A stretch of 39,884 bases of DNA from Methanomicrobium mobile BP. GTDB lineage: Archaea; Halobacteriota; Methanomicrobia; Methanomicrobiales; Methanomicrobiaceae. The stretch spans positions 1 through 39,884 of the forward strand of contig NZ_JOMF01000010.1 of NCBI RefSeq assembly GCF_000711215.1, read 5' to 3'. Below the pieces are notes generated by a model. That model saw nothing but the letters and a program-made list of their open reading frames with translations, was not told the origin of the DNA and did no database searches. The translations under genes and the position numbers were made by a program. Shown in pieces: positions 1 through 7,856 of this stretch. Within the stretch, counting starts at the first letter, position 1; each line of letters opens with the position of its first letter.

Positions 1-138
1 CTGAGCTTTCTGGGTTGTGAAGAAACCGGCGCCCAATACTACGTATGAGAAGACTGCCGCCACGACGACGAATGCAATCAGGACAATTGCAGCCTCAAGA
101 CCGGTGAAACCTTCATCTTTATTGAATATTTTTGTCAT
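1..138 (-). CDS. arlB: Archaellin (major archaellum filament protein), N-terminal part only
   Basis: Only the first 46 residues are inside the window; the gene continues past base 1. It has a class III (type IV prepilin-like) signal: a short polar leader, a Gly cleavage point followed by FTGLEAAIVLIAF, then the hydrophobic helix that forms the filament core, ending in GAGFFTTQKAQ. FlaK/PibD-type peptidase should cut after the Gly. It lies just downstream of a second archaellin (stop at 152), so the two are co-transcribed. The start at 138 is chosen over an in-frame ATG at 147 because GGAG sits 9 nt before 138 but touches 147. The DNA is almost the same as that of the upstream paralogue over the helix region, pointing to recent duplication or gene conversion. 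Confidence 0.93.
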   Translation of the reverse strand, partial: MTKIFNKDEGFTGLEAAIVLIAFVVVAAVFSYVVLGAGFFTTQKAQ

Positions 139-151
139 CTTTCTCATCTCC

Positions 152-760
152 TTAGTTAAGGACATTTACAGCCGAGATACTCGGTGTGATCTTTTTGCTT
201 ATTGCATATGACGCACCGACAGAGGGGCGGATTTCAAGGTTAAAGGGCTCATTTGCTACAAGCTCTTTATCTTTTTCTGTTCTGGCAAGGATTACAAACT
301 GCTCCTGATTTTCAAGAAGCAGATCATCAGAACCGGCTTCAGCGTTGAAGATCTCAACAACTCCCCATTGTCCGCAACCAATATCTTCTCTATCAGCTTT
401 AGTTGCCTTATTGAGGTCCAATCTGTAAACATCTTTATTCGTGCTGAATGTAAGTGTAGTCATGCTGAAATCAACAGGACTGCCACCGGCGGTCAAACCG
501 ACCTTGAACTGGATTCTGTCAACCTTTGTATAAGGCGGTGCACCGGTTTCATTTCCGTATCCATATACCTGACCGAGGATTTCCACACTGGAACTTGCCT
601 GGTCAACAGATGTATAAACTACCTCTTGAGCTTTCTGGGTTGTGAAGAAACCTGCTCCCAAAACGACGTATGAGAAGACAGCCGCCACAACGACGAATGC
701 AATCAGAACGATTGCGGCCTCAAGACCTGTAAAACCTTCTTCTGTATTCATTCTTTTCAT
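152..760 (-). CDS. arlB: Archaellin (archaellum filament protein)
   Basis: This 202-residue protein is a typical archaellin. The leader MKRMNTEEG ends in the prepilin cleavage glycine, followed by FTGLEAAIVLIAFVVVAAVF, the conserved hydrophobic assembly helix. The rest is a beta-rich outer domain with one visible N-glycosylation sequon (NET, about residue 70). Its length fits the family. A GGAGG ribosome site lies 7 nt before the ATG at 760. It is the first gene of a leftward archaellin operon and is transcribed away from arlH. arlF and arlG, the usual partners, are not in the window and may lie further left. The leader RNA from the TATA box near 892 would be about 100 nt. Confidence 0.95.
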   Translation of the reverse strand: MKRMNTEEGFTGLEAAIVLIAFVVVAAVFSYVVLGAGFFTTQKAQEVVYTSVDQASSSVEILGQVYGYGNETGAPPYTKVDRIQFKVGLTAGGSPVDFSMTTLTFSTNKDVYRLDLNKATKADREDIGCGQWGVVEIFNAEAGSDDLLLENQEQFVILARTEKDKELVANEPFNLEIRPSVGASYAISKKITPSISAVNVLN

Positions 761-841
761 AAGGATTCCTCCTGATTTTTTTCACACAATTAATTACTTA
801 TTTTTTCAAGTATTTGCTTTGCATTTCCATGATGAGAGAAC

Positions 842-857
842 ACCGGATCCCTCCGGT
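842..857 (-). promoter_or_regulatory. Hairpin in arlB leader
   Basis: ACCGGA and TCCGGT form a perfect 6-bp stem with a 4-nt loop. It lies downstream of the arlB TATA box, so it should be near the 5' end of the archaellin mRNA. A stabilising 5' structure or a protein site would both fit; nothing in the sequence decides. Confidence 0.4.
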
Positions 858-887
858 TTCTGTCAATACTATACTCATACCCCATAA

Positions 888-896
888 CATATAAAG
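888..896 (-). promoter_or_regulatory. TATA box of the archaellin operon
   Basis: On the minus strand this reads CTTTATATG, close to the archaeal TATA consensus. Transcription would start near 867, giving a leader of roughly 105 nt before the archaellin start at 760. It is the best TATA match between 761 and 1000. Confidence 0.5.
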
Positions 897-1066
897 ATTG
901 TTTATTGAACAAATCACTTTACCCAAAATTGTTCAAAAATATCTTCAAATATGGAAATAATATTTCCAAAAAATCAAAAACGTGCATGAATCGTTACTAT
1001 ATTGACAAAATTATTCGCCCATACACGGATCATGTGAATAATTTACACGGCAAAAGCGGGGCACCG

Positions 1067-1082
1067 TGCGGCACGTGCCGCA
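1067..1082. promoter_or_regulatory. 16-bp perfect palindrome in a GC-rich island
   Basis: TGCGGCACGTGCCGCA equals its own reverse complement. It is followed by two 11-bp direct repeats (GGTACCGCATG at 1083-1093, GGTGCCGCATG at 1094-1104). This GC-rich stretch stands out in AT-rich DNA midway between the divergent archaellum operons, the usual place for a dimeric regulator site. The word GTGCGGCAC recurs at 32771. Confidence 0.4.
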
Positions 1083-1246
1083 GGTACCGCATGGGTGCCG
1101 CATGCATGTTGCGCACGGGCAGAGGCAAGATACGCATGTCAACAAAATATAATGACACTGCTAATTACAGACTGAAGAAAACATCCATGAATTCATCTCA
1201 TCAATTATGAATCATCCGCGACGGAAAAATATGACACCGACACTGT

Positions 1247-1280
1247 ATGACACAACTATATGACACAACTATATGACACA
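1247..1280. repeat. 13-bp tandem repeat upstream of arlH
   Basis: ATGACACAACTAT occurs at 1247-1259 and again, identically, at 1260-1272, followed by a partial third copy ATGACACA (1273-1280). A further ATGACAC lies at 1231. The third copy runs into an AT-rich TATATTATAG stretch. Confidence 0.85.
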
Positions 1281-1362
1281 TATATTATAGATGGAATTGT
1301 GCCAGTCGAAATATGTCGCGGGCGGTAAGCCGATACCTATATGAAAAATGCAACTAAGGATA

Positions 1363-1393
1363 CTCTTTATAATTGTGCATTATAATATATAAT
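1363..1393 (+). promoter_or_regulatory. Candidate promoter of arlH
   Basis: Two TATA-like elements lie here: TTTATAAT (1366-1373) and TTATAATATATAAT (1380-1393). Either would place the transcript start between about 1395 and 1415, leaving a leader of 75 to 100 nt before arlH. Confidence 0.35.
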
Positions 1394-1491
1394 CAACCAA
1401 TCAGTCATTCATATAACTGAATCATATTAAGCATATGAAACATAGGAATCATATCAGCACATTAATCAATAACCGAAAGTGAGGCACTCAA

Positions 1492-2241
1492 ATGTACGAT
1501 GATGATGAGGATGCAAGTCTAAGCGATCTTATAGGCGGAGACGATAAGAAGATTCTCTCCACGGGCAACAATGAGATCGACAAGAAACTTGCCGACGGCT
1601 TACCGCTGGAATCACTTACTCTTATCGAGGGTGAGAACGATACCGGAAAAAGTGTCATGACACAGCAGATCATCTGGGGCGCCATGAAAGCAAGTCTGAA
1701 CGTAGAACTCTACTCCTCCGAGAACACCGCAAAAAGTTTCCTCTCGCAGATGACCTCAATGAGTCTTGACATCGCCGACTACTACGCATGGGGATATCTC
1801 AAGATATTTCCGATGCACACAATCGGCTTTGAATGGGGCGAGAAGGAGATGCAGGGTATATTAAAGCGCATCATCGGAAAGATTCAGACGAGCAAGGCGG
1901 AGGTCATCATCATCGATTCGCTCACGCTTCTTACCGAATCCACATCGCAGGCAGACCTGCTTGCATTCCTTACAAACTGCAAAAACCTCGTCGATCACGG
2001 CAAGACAATTCTGATTACGCTTCACACCTATGCATTCGAAGAAGATACCCTTGTGCGTATCCGTTCTATCTGCGATGCACACCTGTTCATGAAGAAAGCT
2101 CTTGTCGGCGATAAATACGTCATGGTCATGGAAGTCATCAAGGTCAGGGGAGCAAGAAAGACCACAGGTAACCTTGTCTCCTTCGAGGTCCACCCGGGAT
2201 ACGGAATGAAGATTATTCCGATGTCGACCGCAAGAATATGA
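1492..2241 (+). CDS. arlH: Archaellum motor-associated RecA-fold protein ArlH (FlaH)
   Basis: ArlH is a KaiC/RecA-like ATP-binding protein that sits in the cytoplasmic motor complex with ArlI and ArlJ. The 249 residues show a Walker A loop GENDTGKS at residues 47-54 and a hydrophobic Walker B strand ending IIIDSLTLL around 138-146. As in other ArlH proteins the fold is a single RecA domain. The acidic N-terminus (DDDEDAS) precedes the fold. The ATG at 1492 has a GTGAGG ribosome site. arlI follows after a 249-base AT-rich gap rather than being tightly coupled, which is looser than in many archaellum operons. Confidence 0.93.
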   Translation: MYDDDEDASLSDLIGGDDKKILSTGNNEIDKKLADGLPLESLTLIEGENDTGKSVMTQQIIWGAMKASLNVELYSSENTAKSFLSQMTSMSLDIADYYAWGYLKIFPMHTIGFEWGEKEMQGILKRIIGKIQTSKAEVIIIDSLTLLTESTSQADLLAFLTNCKNLVDHGKTILITLHTYAFEEDTLVRIRSICDAHLFMKKALVGDKYVMVMEVIKVRGARKTTGNLVSFEVHPGYGMKIIPMSTARI

Positions 2242-2323
2242 GAATGCAACGGATGCAGGAGATGCGGCTCAGCACGGCATGTCGCTGTTTAGCGGTTTTG
2301 CGGATTTACATGTTTATACATGT

Positions 2324-2343
2324 TGCATGTGCACATGTGCATG
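2324..2343. other. Alternating purine-pyrimidine tract with overlapping palindromes
   Basis: Twenty bases alternate strictly between pyrimidine and purine (TG/CA/AT steps). Within it, CATGTGCACATG (2326-2337) and TGCACATGTGCA (2330-2341) are perfect 12-bp palindromes overlapping by 8. It lies between arlH and arlI. A Z-DNA-prone element or a regulator site are both possible. Confidence 0.4.
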
Positions 2344-2387
2344 AAAATATACCGACCAAAGGATATTAACCTAAGAAAAAAATAGTC

Positions 2388-2471
2388 TGTAACAGACAGT
2401 TGTAACAAATAATAGCAAAAATAAAATTAACAAATAATTGTAACAGGTAATTCTATCTAATAAATGTAACA
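2388..2471. repeat. Phased TGTAACA boxes upstream of arlI
   Basis: TGTAACA occurs four times, at 2388, 2401, 2439 and 2465, with start-to-start spacings of 13, 38 and 26 bases, close to multiples of 13. The first lies within a small inverted repeat GTCTG-TAA-CAGAC (2385-2397). An 11-bp direct repeat TAACAAATAAT is at 2403 and 2428. The last box ends 19 bases before the arlI start. Confidence 0.6.
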
Positions 2472-2490
2472 ATAAACGGGAGCGTCAAGA

Positions 2491-4362
2491 ATGGGATCAT
2501 TAAGCGCAAACATCAATCTGCCTTTCCAGCCCGAAGAACTGGATGATGACGATGACGTATATTCCAACTACGAATCATCGGCTCTTTACAGAATGCTTCC
2601 TGCAAACGCCAAAGAATACGTTGCACAAAGCCCGCATCTTCTGGAATATCTTCAGATGTTTCCCGTAAACCTTTACGGAATCCCTCTCTTCTTCTCCGAA
2701 CTCAAGCGTGACCTCAAAAGCATGGAGAATCCGAACGTAATCTATCCCGTAAACGAATTTACGTTCATACATATCTTCCCCGACCAGGAGGATGTAAGGA
2801 ACTACTACATCCCGATTGAACCCTCATTCCTGCACTCGGTTGCCGAGGCAATGCCGCTCATCGAGAAGAAACTCGTAGACCTTATCGATGTCCTCGAAGA
2901 AGACCCCATCACAGAAGACGAGAGAAGGAAAGTCTTAAAGCGCGTCCTTCGCGAAGTCATCTATATCAAAAAGCCAAACGAGACATATGCGCAGCTCACC
3001 GGCGATACCGGAGAGGGAAACGCGGACAGCGGCGGCATAAAGGGCAAACTCGTCAAGTTCCTTAACACGGATTTTTCGTCACCTGACAAAGGGGATGCGG
3101 ATAAATTTAAGAAGATTCCGCAGACGCCGGACGGCAAGGTCATTCTGACAATGGGAGAGTTCCGCTCCATTGAATATCTGCTTATCAGAGACAAGATTGA
3201 GATGGGTATCTTAAACCCGTTCCTTGCCGACCCGTATAATGAGGATATCACATGCGACGGTGTGGGCCCGATATTTGTCGAGCACAAGATCTTCAGCGGT
3301 CTTAAATCCGCGGTCGAATTCAAAAACTCCGACGAGATTGACAACTTCGTCATCAAGATGGCGGAGCGCATCAGGCGTCCTATTACCTTCCGTAACCCTA
3401 TTGTCGATGCGACATTGCCGGACGGCTCCCGTATCAACATCGTATACGGTACCGAGATCTCAAAGCACGGCAGTAACTTCACAATACGTAAGTTCGCCGA
3501 AGAGCCGTCGAGTATCCTGCAGCTTATCGAATGGAAGACCACGGATTACCTGGTCGCGGGCTATATGTGGATCTGCATAGAGTTCGGTATGTCACTCTTC
3601 ATGAGCGGCGAGACGGCTTCCGGAAAGACGACAAGTCTTAATGCACTTACCACCTTCATTGCGCCGGAGAGCAAGATTGTGACCATCGAGGATACCCCGG
3701 AACTTACCGTGCCGCACAAGAACTGGACACGTCAGGTATCGAAAGGTAAGGGTAAAGGAGAAGGAAGCGGCGGAGATATCACGATGTTCGATCTGCTTCG
3801 TGCCGCACTTCGTCAGCGTCCGAACTATATCCTCGTGGGTGAGATTCGTGGTTCCGAGGGAGCCGTAGCTTTCGGTGCAATGCAGACAGGTCACCCCGTA
3901 ATGAGTACTTTCCACGCGGCATCGGTGGAGAAACTTATTCAGCGTCTCTGCAGTGACCCGATCAATATTCCGATGACTCACGTCGATAACTTAAACATCG
4001 TCATCATTCAGAGTGCCGTAAGAAGACCCAGCGGAGGTACGGTCCGAAGAATGCTGAGTATCAACGAACTTGTCGGTTACGATCCCGAATCCGGCGGTTT
4101 CTCGTTCGTCGCAATCTTCGTCTGGAACCCGATTACCGATGAATTCGATTTCCCCGGTCGCGGCAGCAGTTATCTTCTCGAGAACAAGATAGCAACCCTT
4201 CTCGGTGTCCCCGACCACAAAAAATCCGAGATGTACTTTGAAGTCGAAAAACGCGCGAAGATTCTGCAGAGACTTCACAAGGCGGGATACATCGGATTCT
4301 GGGATTTATACTATATGCTCACCAAGGTCAAGAAGCAGGGTCTTATCAAGATAGAATTCTGA
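2491..4362 (+). CDS. arlI: Archaellum assembly and rotation ATPase ArlI (FlaI)
   Basis: ArlI is the hexameric type II/IV secretion-superfamily ATPase that powers archaellum assembly and rotation at the inner face of the membrane. The 623-residue sequence has an N-terminal domain of about 230 residues, then the ATPase core. Walker A is GETASGKT at about 373-380, the Asp box IEDTPEL at about 399, the Walker B-like ILVGEIRGSE at about 446, and a His box STFHA near 470. The ATG at 2491 has GGGAG 8 nt upstream. It follows arlH and precedes arlJ with a 312-base gap, so a separate promoter for arlJ is likely. Confidence 0.96.
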   Translation: MGSLSANINLPFQPEELDDDDDVYSNYESSALYRMLPANAKEYVAQSPHLLEYLQMFPVNLYGIPLFFSELKRDLKSMENPNVIYPVNEFTFIHIFPDQEDVRNYYIPIEPSFLHSVAEAMPLIEKKLVDLIDVLEEDPITEDERRKVLKRVLREVIYIKKPNETYAQLTGDTGEGNADSGGIKGKLVKFLNTDFSSPDKGDADKFKKIPQTPDGKVILTMGEFRSIEYLLIRDKIEMGILNPFLADPYNEDITCDGVGPIFVEHKIFSGLKSAVEFKNSDEIDNFVIKMAERIRRPITFRNPIVDATLPDGSRINIVYGTEISKHGSNFTIRKFAEEPSSILQLIEWKTTDYLVAGYMWICIEFGMSLFMSGETASGKTTSLNALTTFIAPESKIVTIEDTPELTVPHKNWTRQVSKGKGKGEGSGGDITMFDLLRAALRQRPNYILVGEIRGSEGAVAFGAMQTGHPVMSTFHAASVEKLIQRLCSDPINIPMTHVDNLNIVIIQSAVRRPSGGTVRRMLSINELVGYDPESGGFSFVAIFVWNPITDEFDFPGRGSSYLLENKIATLLGVPDHKKSEMYFEVEKRAKILQRLHKAGYIGFWDLYYMLTKVKKQGLIKIEF

Positions 4363-4460
4363 CGGCATGACCGGGGTTTCCCAAGACTGTGCAAAAAATA
4401 TAGGTATATTGCCGAATAGCGGTATTATTTTCAAAATTTCAAAAATCTTTTGTCCGCGAG

Positions 4461-4475
4461 TATATATTTAAATAG
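4461..4475 (+). promoter_or_regulatory. TATA box of arlJ
   Basis: TATATATTTAAATAG is a near-consensus archaeal TATA element. It predicts a transcript start near 4493 and an arlJ leader of about 180 nt containing the 13-bp duplication. Confidence 0.5.
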
Positions 4476-4530
4476 ATATAAGCAAGAAATTTTGTTAAGT
4501 ATACAATAATACTCAAATCACCGCAAATCC

Positions 4531-4556
4531 GATTACTTAATCAGATTACTGAATCA
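4531..4556. repeat. 13-bp tandem duplication upstream of arlJ
   Basis: GATTACTTAATCA (4531-4543) is followed directly by GATTACTGAATCA (4544-4556), 12 of 13 positions identical. Confidence 0.75.
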
Positions 4557-4674
4557 AATTATTATGTAAGTTAAAATTCCATTAACCACATTAATTCCAT
4601 AATTTAATTAATCCCATTATATTCTGTCCGCACCGGATATGCCTTAAAATCCGAAAACCAAAAAAGGTAAGGTC

Positions 4675-6273
4675 ATGTTTGAATCACTGCTTGAAAAACT
4701 GCGCGAAAAAAACGGAGGCTCGATTCCGTTTGAGAATACCGCGGAGGAAATTCAGCAAAAACTCAATGACATCAACGAGAACAAAAAGATTGGTGCGGAC
4801 CTTCTCTTCATGATCACCTATATGGCATCCATCACGCATGCCAATGTTTCCAGACCGGAGATCTTCGCATATACCTCGGAAAGACGCGAGTATATCCCGA
4901 CAAAGTACATGAAACGTGTCGAATGCTTTGTCAAGCGCTGGAATTACAGTTATGCCGAATCTTTAAGGATGGTCGCGGACCGCGTCAGAAACCCGCTTGT
5001 CGAGAGTCTTCTGAATCGTTTCGGCAACTCCATCGAGGCAGGTATTCCAGATGAGGAATTCCTTACCGAAGAGCTGGAAACCGTAAGAAACGTCTACCGC
5101 AACGATTTCGAGCAGGGTATCGAGATGCTCAAGAAATGGAGCGATGCCTACATTGCTCTCATGCTCTCCGCCACCATTGTAAGCATCATCATAATGGTAT
5201 CGGTCGCAATCTATGCGCCGAATGATCTCGACTCGACATTGAACTCGTCATACTGTCTTGCCGCGGGAGTTTCGGCATTCGGTATCTTCTCAATGTACAG
5301 GTCGATCCCCGAAGACCAGAAATGTCATGATCTGCCCGGCGGCGGCACATATGAGCAGAAACTAGTACACAGACTCGAGAAGGTAATCATTCCCACGGCG
5401 CTTATCGCATCCCTGATTCTCTTCTTCACCGGCGTCAACTTCGGTCTCATATGTATAATGTTCGGACTTTTGCTGGCGCCGCTTGCGATATTCGGCTGGA
5501 AAGACGATGCAAACATTATCGTGCGCGACGAAGACTTCACGGTTTTTATACGCGGTCTGGGTTCGATCATGGGCGGTATGGGAATGACGGTGACGCCTGC
5601 GCTCGCAAAAGTCGATCGCAAATCGCTTCACGTCCTCGGAGATTATATAGATGCTGTATACTCCAAGATGAACATCGGTCTCGACGACACCCTCGTCTGG
5701 CATAAATTCGTCATGGATACCGGAAGCAACCTTATCTACAAGTACTTAAGTATCTTCAAAGATTCCATTGAACTCGGTGCGGGCCCTACCGAAGTATCGC
5801 ATATCGTAAGCACATCCATGCTTGAACAGACCCTGCTCAGGCAGAAACGCGAGATGATCGGTATGGGTTTCATAGTCCTGCTTATCCCGATGCATGTGGC
5901 AATGGTAGGAATCTTCGCCTTCCTCTTCCACATCCTTCTTACAATGTCGCGGGCCATCAAGGAAGTTATGACTACATTCCAGGATACCGCCGCGGCTTTA
6001 AGCTCTAGTTCCGGCTCGGTCGGCGGTTCGATGGTAGGCTCAATCAACATTTTCGTCAATTTCCCCGAGGACAAGATGATAATGTTCCTCATACTGAGTA
6101 TTCTGATTGTAACCGTTGCAAACGCAATTGCCGGTAAAATAGTAAAAGGCGGAGACAGATATATGTATTACGTATTCGGAAGTCTTTTATTTATATTATC
6201 AGGATTAATATACATTGTAACACCAGCACTTGTCGGTATTCTCTTCTCGATACCGGGATTTGAATCAATATAG
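4675..6273 (+). CDS. arlJ: Archaellum platform membrane protein ArlJ (FlaJ)
   Basis: ArlJ is the polytopic membrane platform of the archaellum, related to the GspF/TadC proteins of type II secretion and type IV pili, and the partner of ArlI. The 532 residues begin with a cytoplasmic helical domain. Hydrophobic segments follow near 157-180, 190-205, 236-275, 400-425, 463-482 and 495-530, with cytoplasmic loops between; the loop EDFTVFIRGLGSIMGGMG near 288 is typical of the family. Ribosome site GGTAAGGT precedes the ATG. The next gene starts 49 bases downstream, so the two are probably co-transcribed. Confidence 0.94.
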   Translation: MFESLLEKLREKNGGSIPFENTAEEIQQKLNDINENKKIGADLLFMITYMASITHANVSRPEIFAYTSERREYIPTKYMKRVECFVKRWNYSYAESLRMVADRVRNPLVESLLNRFGNSIEAGIPDEEFLTEELETVRNVYRNDFEQGIEMLKKWSDAYIALMLSATIVSIIIMVSVAIYAPNDLDSTLNSSYCLAAGVSAFGIFSMYRSIPEDQKCHDLPGGGTYEQKLVHRLEKVIIPTALIASLILFFTGVNFGLICIMFGLLLAPLAIFGWKDDANIIVRDEDFTVFIRGLGSIMGGMGMTVTPALAKVDRKSLHVLGDYIDAVYSKMNIGLDDTLVWHKFVMDTGSNLIYKYLSIFKDSIELGAGPTEVSHIVSTSMLEQTLLRQKREMIGMGFIVLLIPMHVAMVGIFAFLFHILLTMSRAIKEVMTTFQDTAAALSSSSGSVGGSMVGSINIFVNFPEDKMIMFLILSILIVTVANAIAGKIVKGGDRYMYYVFGSLLFILSGLIYIVTPALVGILFSIPGFESI

Positions 6274-6322
6274 AATTTTAATAAACATGAATCGCAAAAA
6301 ATACACATAGGTTAGGAATTAC

Positions 6323-7813
6323 ATGGTCTCAATAGATGACGATACAAAAAGACGCTACATAATGATGGCAGGGATCATCGTTATAGGTACGATAATCACA
6401 TTTGTTGAGATGCCACCTGTTTTAGTGATCTTTGTTACAATCGGCGCCGGCGTATTCCTTCTTTTCGCGCTGAAGATGATCACGGTCAGCGAACTGAAAG
6501 AAGATCTCGGTTCACTGAAAGAGGCACTTAAAAAACCGTCATCCCTTAAGTCCCTTATCAAAGGCAAGGGAGATGACGGATCCAAGGATAAAGGTGCATC
6601 CAAATCCGCGGGCAAAGAGCAGAAAGGAGGAGGGTCTTTCTTCTCGAACCTTATGACAAAGCTCAACCAGCCCATAACCCTTAAAAAGGACAAGGGTGCC
6701 GGCGGAAGCGGCGGCAGTAAAGCGGACGGAGACGGCGGTGCCAAAAAATCAATGTTTTCGGGTCTTTTCGCCGGCAAAAAAGATAAAGAAGAGAAGACCC
6801 AGCAGATCGACGCAATGCTCGACAAAGCCGTCAGCGGAGATATATCGGATGACGAGTTCGGAGATCTCGACGATATCAATCCCGAAGGAGAGGACGGCGA
6901 AGGCGGAGAGATCGGAGAAGGCGGGGATGATGCCGGCGGAGAAGACGATGAGTTCGGCGACTTCGAGAATATGCACTTCGGTCTGGAAGGCGAGGACGAA
7001 CCCGAACCTGCCGCGGACGGCGGTGCATCCGCGGGCGGCGGCGGAGGCGGTCCCGCCAACTTCGAAGAGGAGATCCCCGACTCTGCAATCGCCGATATTC
7101 TCGCCGCAAACGGTATCGACCTTGATCTTGAAGAGGAAGGCGGGGATGATGCCGGCGGTGACGGGGCACCTGCGGCAGACAGCGGAGATGCGGGCGATGC
7201 CGCAGGCACGGAAGGCGCAGGCGAATCTCTCCCCTCCGAAGGTATCGGAGATATGGAAGGGCTTGACGAAGATGTCTCGGGTCTTGATCTCGATGCCGAC
7301 GACGACTTCGGCGAACTCGAAGAGATGGATATCGACGAGCTCGACGACGAAGCCATAGATCTCGGCGACGAGGTAGTAGAGGAAGAGCCAGAACCGGAAC
7401 CTGAACCCGAACCGGAGCCCGAACCCGAGGCACCTCCGGAAGAGGACATGTTTGCGCCGCCCAAGGAGTGGTCGCAGACAAAACCCGGAGAGTTGCCCGG
7501 CGGACAGGAGGGACTCTTCGAGCAGCCGGTATCCTTCGGCATGGGCGGCGGCGACGAGGACGATCTCTTCGCCATGCTCAAATCGGATACCAAAAAGGCG
7601 GTATCCGTACAGGAAGTCAGTCTGGTTCGCGACTTAAAGGACGCACATATAGAGGCGGAGAATCTGGTCGAGGAACTTCAGGGTGTCTACGACGAGTTGG
7701 GTCTGATCATAGGAGTGGAACCCGCAAAACCGGAAGTTCCTGAAGAAACGAAACCCGAAGAAGAACCCGCACCGGAAGAGCCGCCACAGAATGAAGAAGA
7801 TATAAACCAGTAA
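6323..7813 (+). CDS. Membrane-anchored acidic protein with ArlC/D/E-like C-terminal helix; probable archaellum switch scaffold
   Basis: I do not recognise a full-length family. Two hydrophobic helices (residues about 12-28 and 32-50) are followed by a basic, Gly/Lys-rich stretch. About 250 residues very rich in Asp, Glu and Gly come next, with an (EP)n run, and then a short C-terminal segment near 430-465 (SLVRDLKDAHIEAENLVEELQGVYDEL, shown here only in part) predicted as a helix. That segment resembles the helix of archaellum accessory proteins ArlC/D/E; this is my impression, not a search result. It lies between arlJ and cheF, the gene for the adaptor known in haloarchaea to bind ArlCE and ArlD. 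Crenarchaeal ArlX is a membrane-anchored scaffold in place of ArlCDE, so the layout here is ArlX-like. A generic acidic membrane protein cannot be excluded. Confidence 0.5.
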   Translation: MVSIDDDTKRRYIMMAGIIVIGTIITFVEMPPVLVIFVTIGAGVFLLFALKMITVSELKEDLGSLKEALKKPSSLKSLIKGKGDDGSKDKGASKSAGKEQKGGGSFFSNLMTKLNQPITLKKDKGAGGSGGSKADGDGGAKKSMFSGLFAGKKDKEEKTQQIDAMLDKAVSGDISDDEFGDLDDINPEGEDGEGGEIGEGGDDAGGEDDEFGDFENMHFGLEGEDEPEPAADGGASAGGGGGGPANFEEEIPDSAIADILAANGIDLDLEEEGGDDAGGDGAPAADSGDAGDAAGTEGAGESLPSEGIGDMEGLDEDVSGLDLDADDDFGELEEMDIDELDDEAIDLGDEVVEEEPEPEPEPEPEPEPEAPPEEDMFAPPKEWSQTKPGELPGGQEGLFEQPVSFGMGGGDEDDLFAMLKSDTKKAVSVQEVSLVRDLKDAHIEAENLVEELQGVYDELGLIIGVEPAKPEVPEETKPEEEPAPEEPPQNEEDINQ

Positions 7814-7856
7814 AAGAAATAATATATATGTGTGAGTTTTTGGGAGAACAGTAGCC

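Larger units (their letters stand above)
761..1491. other. Divergent control region between archaellins and arlHIJ
   Basis: This 731-base region separates leftward arlB from rightward arlH. It is mostly AT-rich and holds a hairpin and TATA box for arlB, an inverted repeat GGAAAT-AAT-ATTTCC (953-967), a GC-rich island with a 16-bp palindrome (1067-1082), 13-bp tandem repeats (1247-1280) and candidate arlH TATA elements (1363-1393). Small open frames here have no family resemblance or ribosome site and I do not call them genes. Confidence 0.7.
4363..4674. other. AT-rich gap between arlI and arlJ
   Basis: No gene is seen in these 312 bases. They hold T-tracts just after arlI, a strong TATA box (4461-4475), a 13-bp tandem duplication (4531-4556) and a run of short ATTAA/ATTCC words before the arlJ ribosome site AAAGGTAAGGT. 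Confidence 0.6.

Noticed and set aside
905-1210. 101-codon open frame upstream of arlH
   Set aside because: It has no ribosome site, unlikely composition (many Lys, Asn and Tyr, then Cys/Arg runs through the GC-rich palindromes) and no family resemblance. The region is better explained as control DNA.
6355-7593. 412-codon minus-strand frame opposite the acidic membrane protein
   Set aside because: It is almost entirely Ser and Pro, the mirror of Asp/Glu/Gly codons on the plus strand. It has no promoter and is a shadow.
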